Assembly: GCA_028288725.1 (NCBI GenBank)
Contig: JAQGIC010000032.1
Coordinates: 1 to 64,000 of the forward strand
Source of the DNA: Rhodospirillales bacterium
GTDB lineage: Bacteria; Pseudomonadota; Alphaproteobacteria; ATCC43930; CGMCC-115725
DNA: 64,000 bases
Reading direction: 5' to 3'
Shown here: positions 63,055 to 64,000 of the stretch, piece after piece
How positions within the stretch are numbered: the stretch's first letter is position 1
Layout: every line of letters starts with the position of its first letter
Notes under the pieces: model-generated
What the model was told of the DNA's origin: nothing
What the model saw: only the letters and a program-made list of their open reading frames with translations
Databases searched by the model: none
Translations under genes and position numbers: made by a program

Positions 63055-64000
63055 CTACTTGATGAACGGGCAGCCGCCGTCGGCGAGCGGCCGGAAGGCC
63101 TCGGCCGCGGGGATATCGCGGATCTTTTTGTAATAATCCCAAGGATATTTCGACTCCTCGGGCTTCTTCACCTGATAGAGCGCCAGGTCGTACAGCACGC
63201 GGCCGTCCTGGCGGATCGAGCCCTTCCGACCGAAATAATCGGTCGGCATCGTCTTCATTTCCGCCGTGACCTTCTCGGCATCGTCGGTCTTGGCGGCGTC
63301 GAGCGCCTTTAGATAATGCAGCACGGCGGCGTAGGTGTTCGCCTGCTCCTTGGTCGGCATGCGCTGGCGCTTCTCGAAGAAACGCTTGGCGAAGGCGCGC
63401 GTCGCGTCACTCTCGTCCCAATAAAAGCCGGTCGTGACATAAGTCCCCTGGGCGGTTTTCAGACCCAGCGAATGGATGTCGGAGATGAACACGATGAAGC
63501 CGGCCAATTGCTGGCCGCCCTGGGTGATGCCGAACTCGCCGGCCTGGCGGATCGTGGCGATCGAATCCAGCCCGACATTGGCCAGGCCGATGATGTTGGC
63601 GCCCGACGCCTGTGCCTTCAACAGATAGGAGGAAAAGTCGTTCGTGCCGAGCGGATGCTTGACGTCGCCCACGACCTCGCCGCCCGATGCCTTGATGACT
63701 GCGGTGGCCGCCCCCTCCATCGCGGCGCCGAACGCGAAATCGGCGGTGATGAAGAACCATTTCTTGCCGCCGCTGGCGACGACCGCCTTGGCCGTGCCAT
63801 TGGCGAGCGCCGCCGTGTCGTCGGCCCACTGGATCGAGGTCGGCGAGCATTGCGCGCCGGTCAATTCCGCCGTCGCGGCGGCCGAGATCAGCAAAACCTT
63901 CTTCTTCTCCTTGCCGACCTGCTGCACCGCCAGCCCGACCGAGGAGACCGGCAGGTCGGTGATCGCGTCGACCTGATCCTGGTCGAACCATTGGCGCGCG
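63055..64000 (-). CDS. ABC transporter substrate-binding protein, branched-chain amino acid type (5' end cut)
   Basis: The gene runs off the window; 314 residues of the C-terminal portion are visible. Its periplasmic binding-protein type I fold shows ARQWFDQDQVDAITDLPVSS, FFITADFAFGAAMEGAATAV, GANIIGLANVGLDSIATIRQ, and TNTYAAVLHYLKALDAAKT-like and SIRQDGRVLYDLALYQVKKP segments near the end. This is the LivK/amide-urea binding group. The substrate cannot be told. The C-terminus ends GGCPFIK, common in this subgroup. Membrane and ATPase partners would lie outside. Confidence 0.9.
   Translation of the reverse strand, partial: ARQWFDQDQVDAITDLPVSSVGLAVQQVGKEKKKVLLISAAATAELTGAQCSPTSIQWADDTAALANGTAKAVVASGGKKWFFITADFAFGAAMEGAATAVIKASGGEVVGDVKHPLGTNDFSSYLLKAQASGANIIGLANVGLDSIATIRQAGEFGITQGGQQLAGFIVFISDIHSLGLKTAQGTYVTTGFYWDESDATRAFAKRFFEKRQRMPTKEQANTYAAVLHYLKALDAAKTDDAEKVTAEMKTMPTDYFGRKGSIRQDGRVLYDLALYQVKKPEESKYPWDYYKKIRDIPAAEAFRPLADGGCPFIK

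Overview
The window looks like chromosomal DNA of a high-GC, flagellated, hopanoid-making alphaproteobacterium, most likely of the Rhodospirillales/Azospirillales type. This rests on gene content read from the translations: an EipB-type envelope protein, a CckA cell-cycle kinase, a GAAC-N7-GAAC (alphaproteobacterial LexA) box in front of recA, the eukaryote-like NADP isocitrate dehydrogenase, a complete hpn hopanoid block and DUF6468/MotE-type flagellar genes. No rRNA, tRNA, CRISPR array, intact insertion sequence or prophage was seen. Two short degraded genes (DUF898 and a branched-chain amino-acid binding protein) are the only clear signs of decay.

Layout. 1-15 kb: tail of a WYL regulator, eipB, aspS, divergent rnd, a DUF898 pseudogene, the ppk-ppx polyphosphate pair, a chrA transporter coupled to a rhodanese-ChrB fusion, a glutathione transferase, a quinone oxidoreductase and an MFS exporter. 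14.2-20.4 kb: a tightly coupled Fe-S assembly operon, Rrf2 regulator-sufB-sufC-sufD-sufS-sufU-sufT, with a plausible promoter and an overlapping palindrome. 20.6-35.5 kb: a DUF2807 protein, then the hopanoid and isoprenoid region hpnA-hpnC-hpnD-hpnE-shc-hpnG, ispH on the other strand, dxs-hpnM, and hpnN on the other strand. Thus precursor supply (Dxs, IspH), squalene synthesis (HpnCDE), cyclisation (Shc), side-chain processing (HpnG) and transport (HpnM, HpnN) sit together. 35.4-41.6 kb: a 35-codon secreted-peptide ORF, a LOG-family hydrolase, icd, recA and cckA.

41.7-62.4 kb is largely flagellar: flgB-flgC-fliE-fliQ-fliR (minus), an FlhB-C-terminal-like protein plus an unknown helical protein plus fliO-fliP (plus), and a nine-gene minus-strand operon: fliL paralogue-fliL-fliM-DUF6468-motE-like-cheZ-two MotB-like genes-a giant periplasmic AMIN-like/TPR protein. 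flgF-flgG-flgA-flgH is divergent from it, with a sigma-54-like promoter. A prolyl oligopeptidase, a degraded LivK and a PadR/ferredoxin-like pair interrupt the flagellar blocks. The window ends with a small membrane protein and a partial amino-acid ABC binding protein.

The most interesting candidate for an under-described system is the distal half of the nine-gene operon (49.6-55.9 kb). It encodes two tandem MotB-like proteins, only one of which keeps the proton-carrying Asp, a MotE-like protein, and a 1135-residue periplasmic protein with three apparently homologous beta-rich repeats followed by a helical-repeat half. This could be a stator-associated module analogous to the rhizobial MotB/MotC/MotE set; that is inference.
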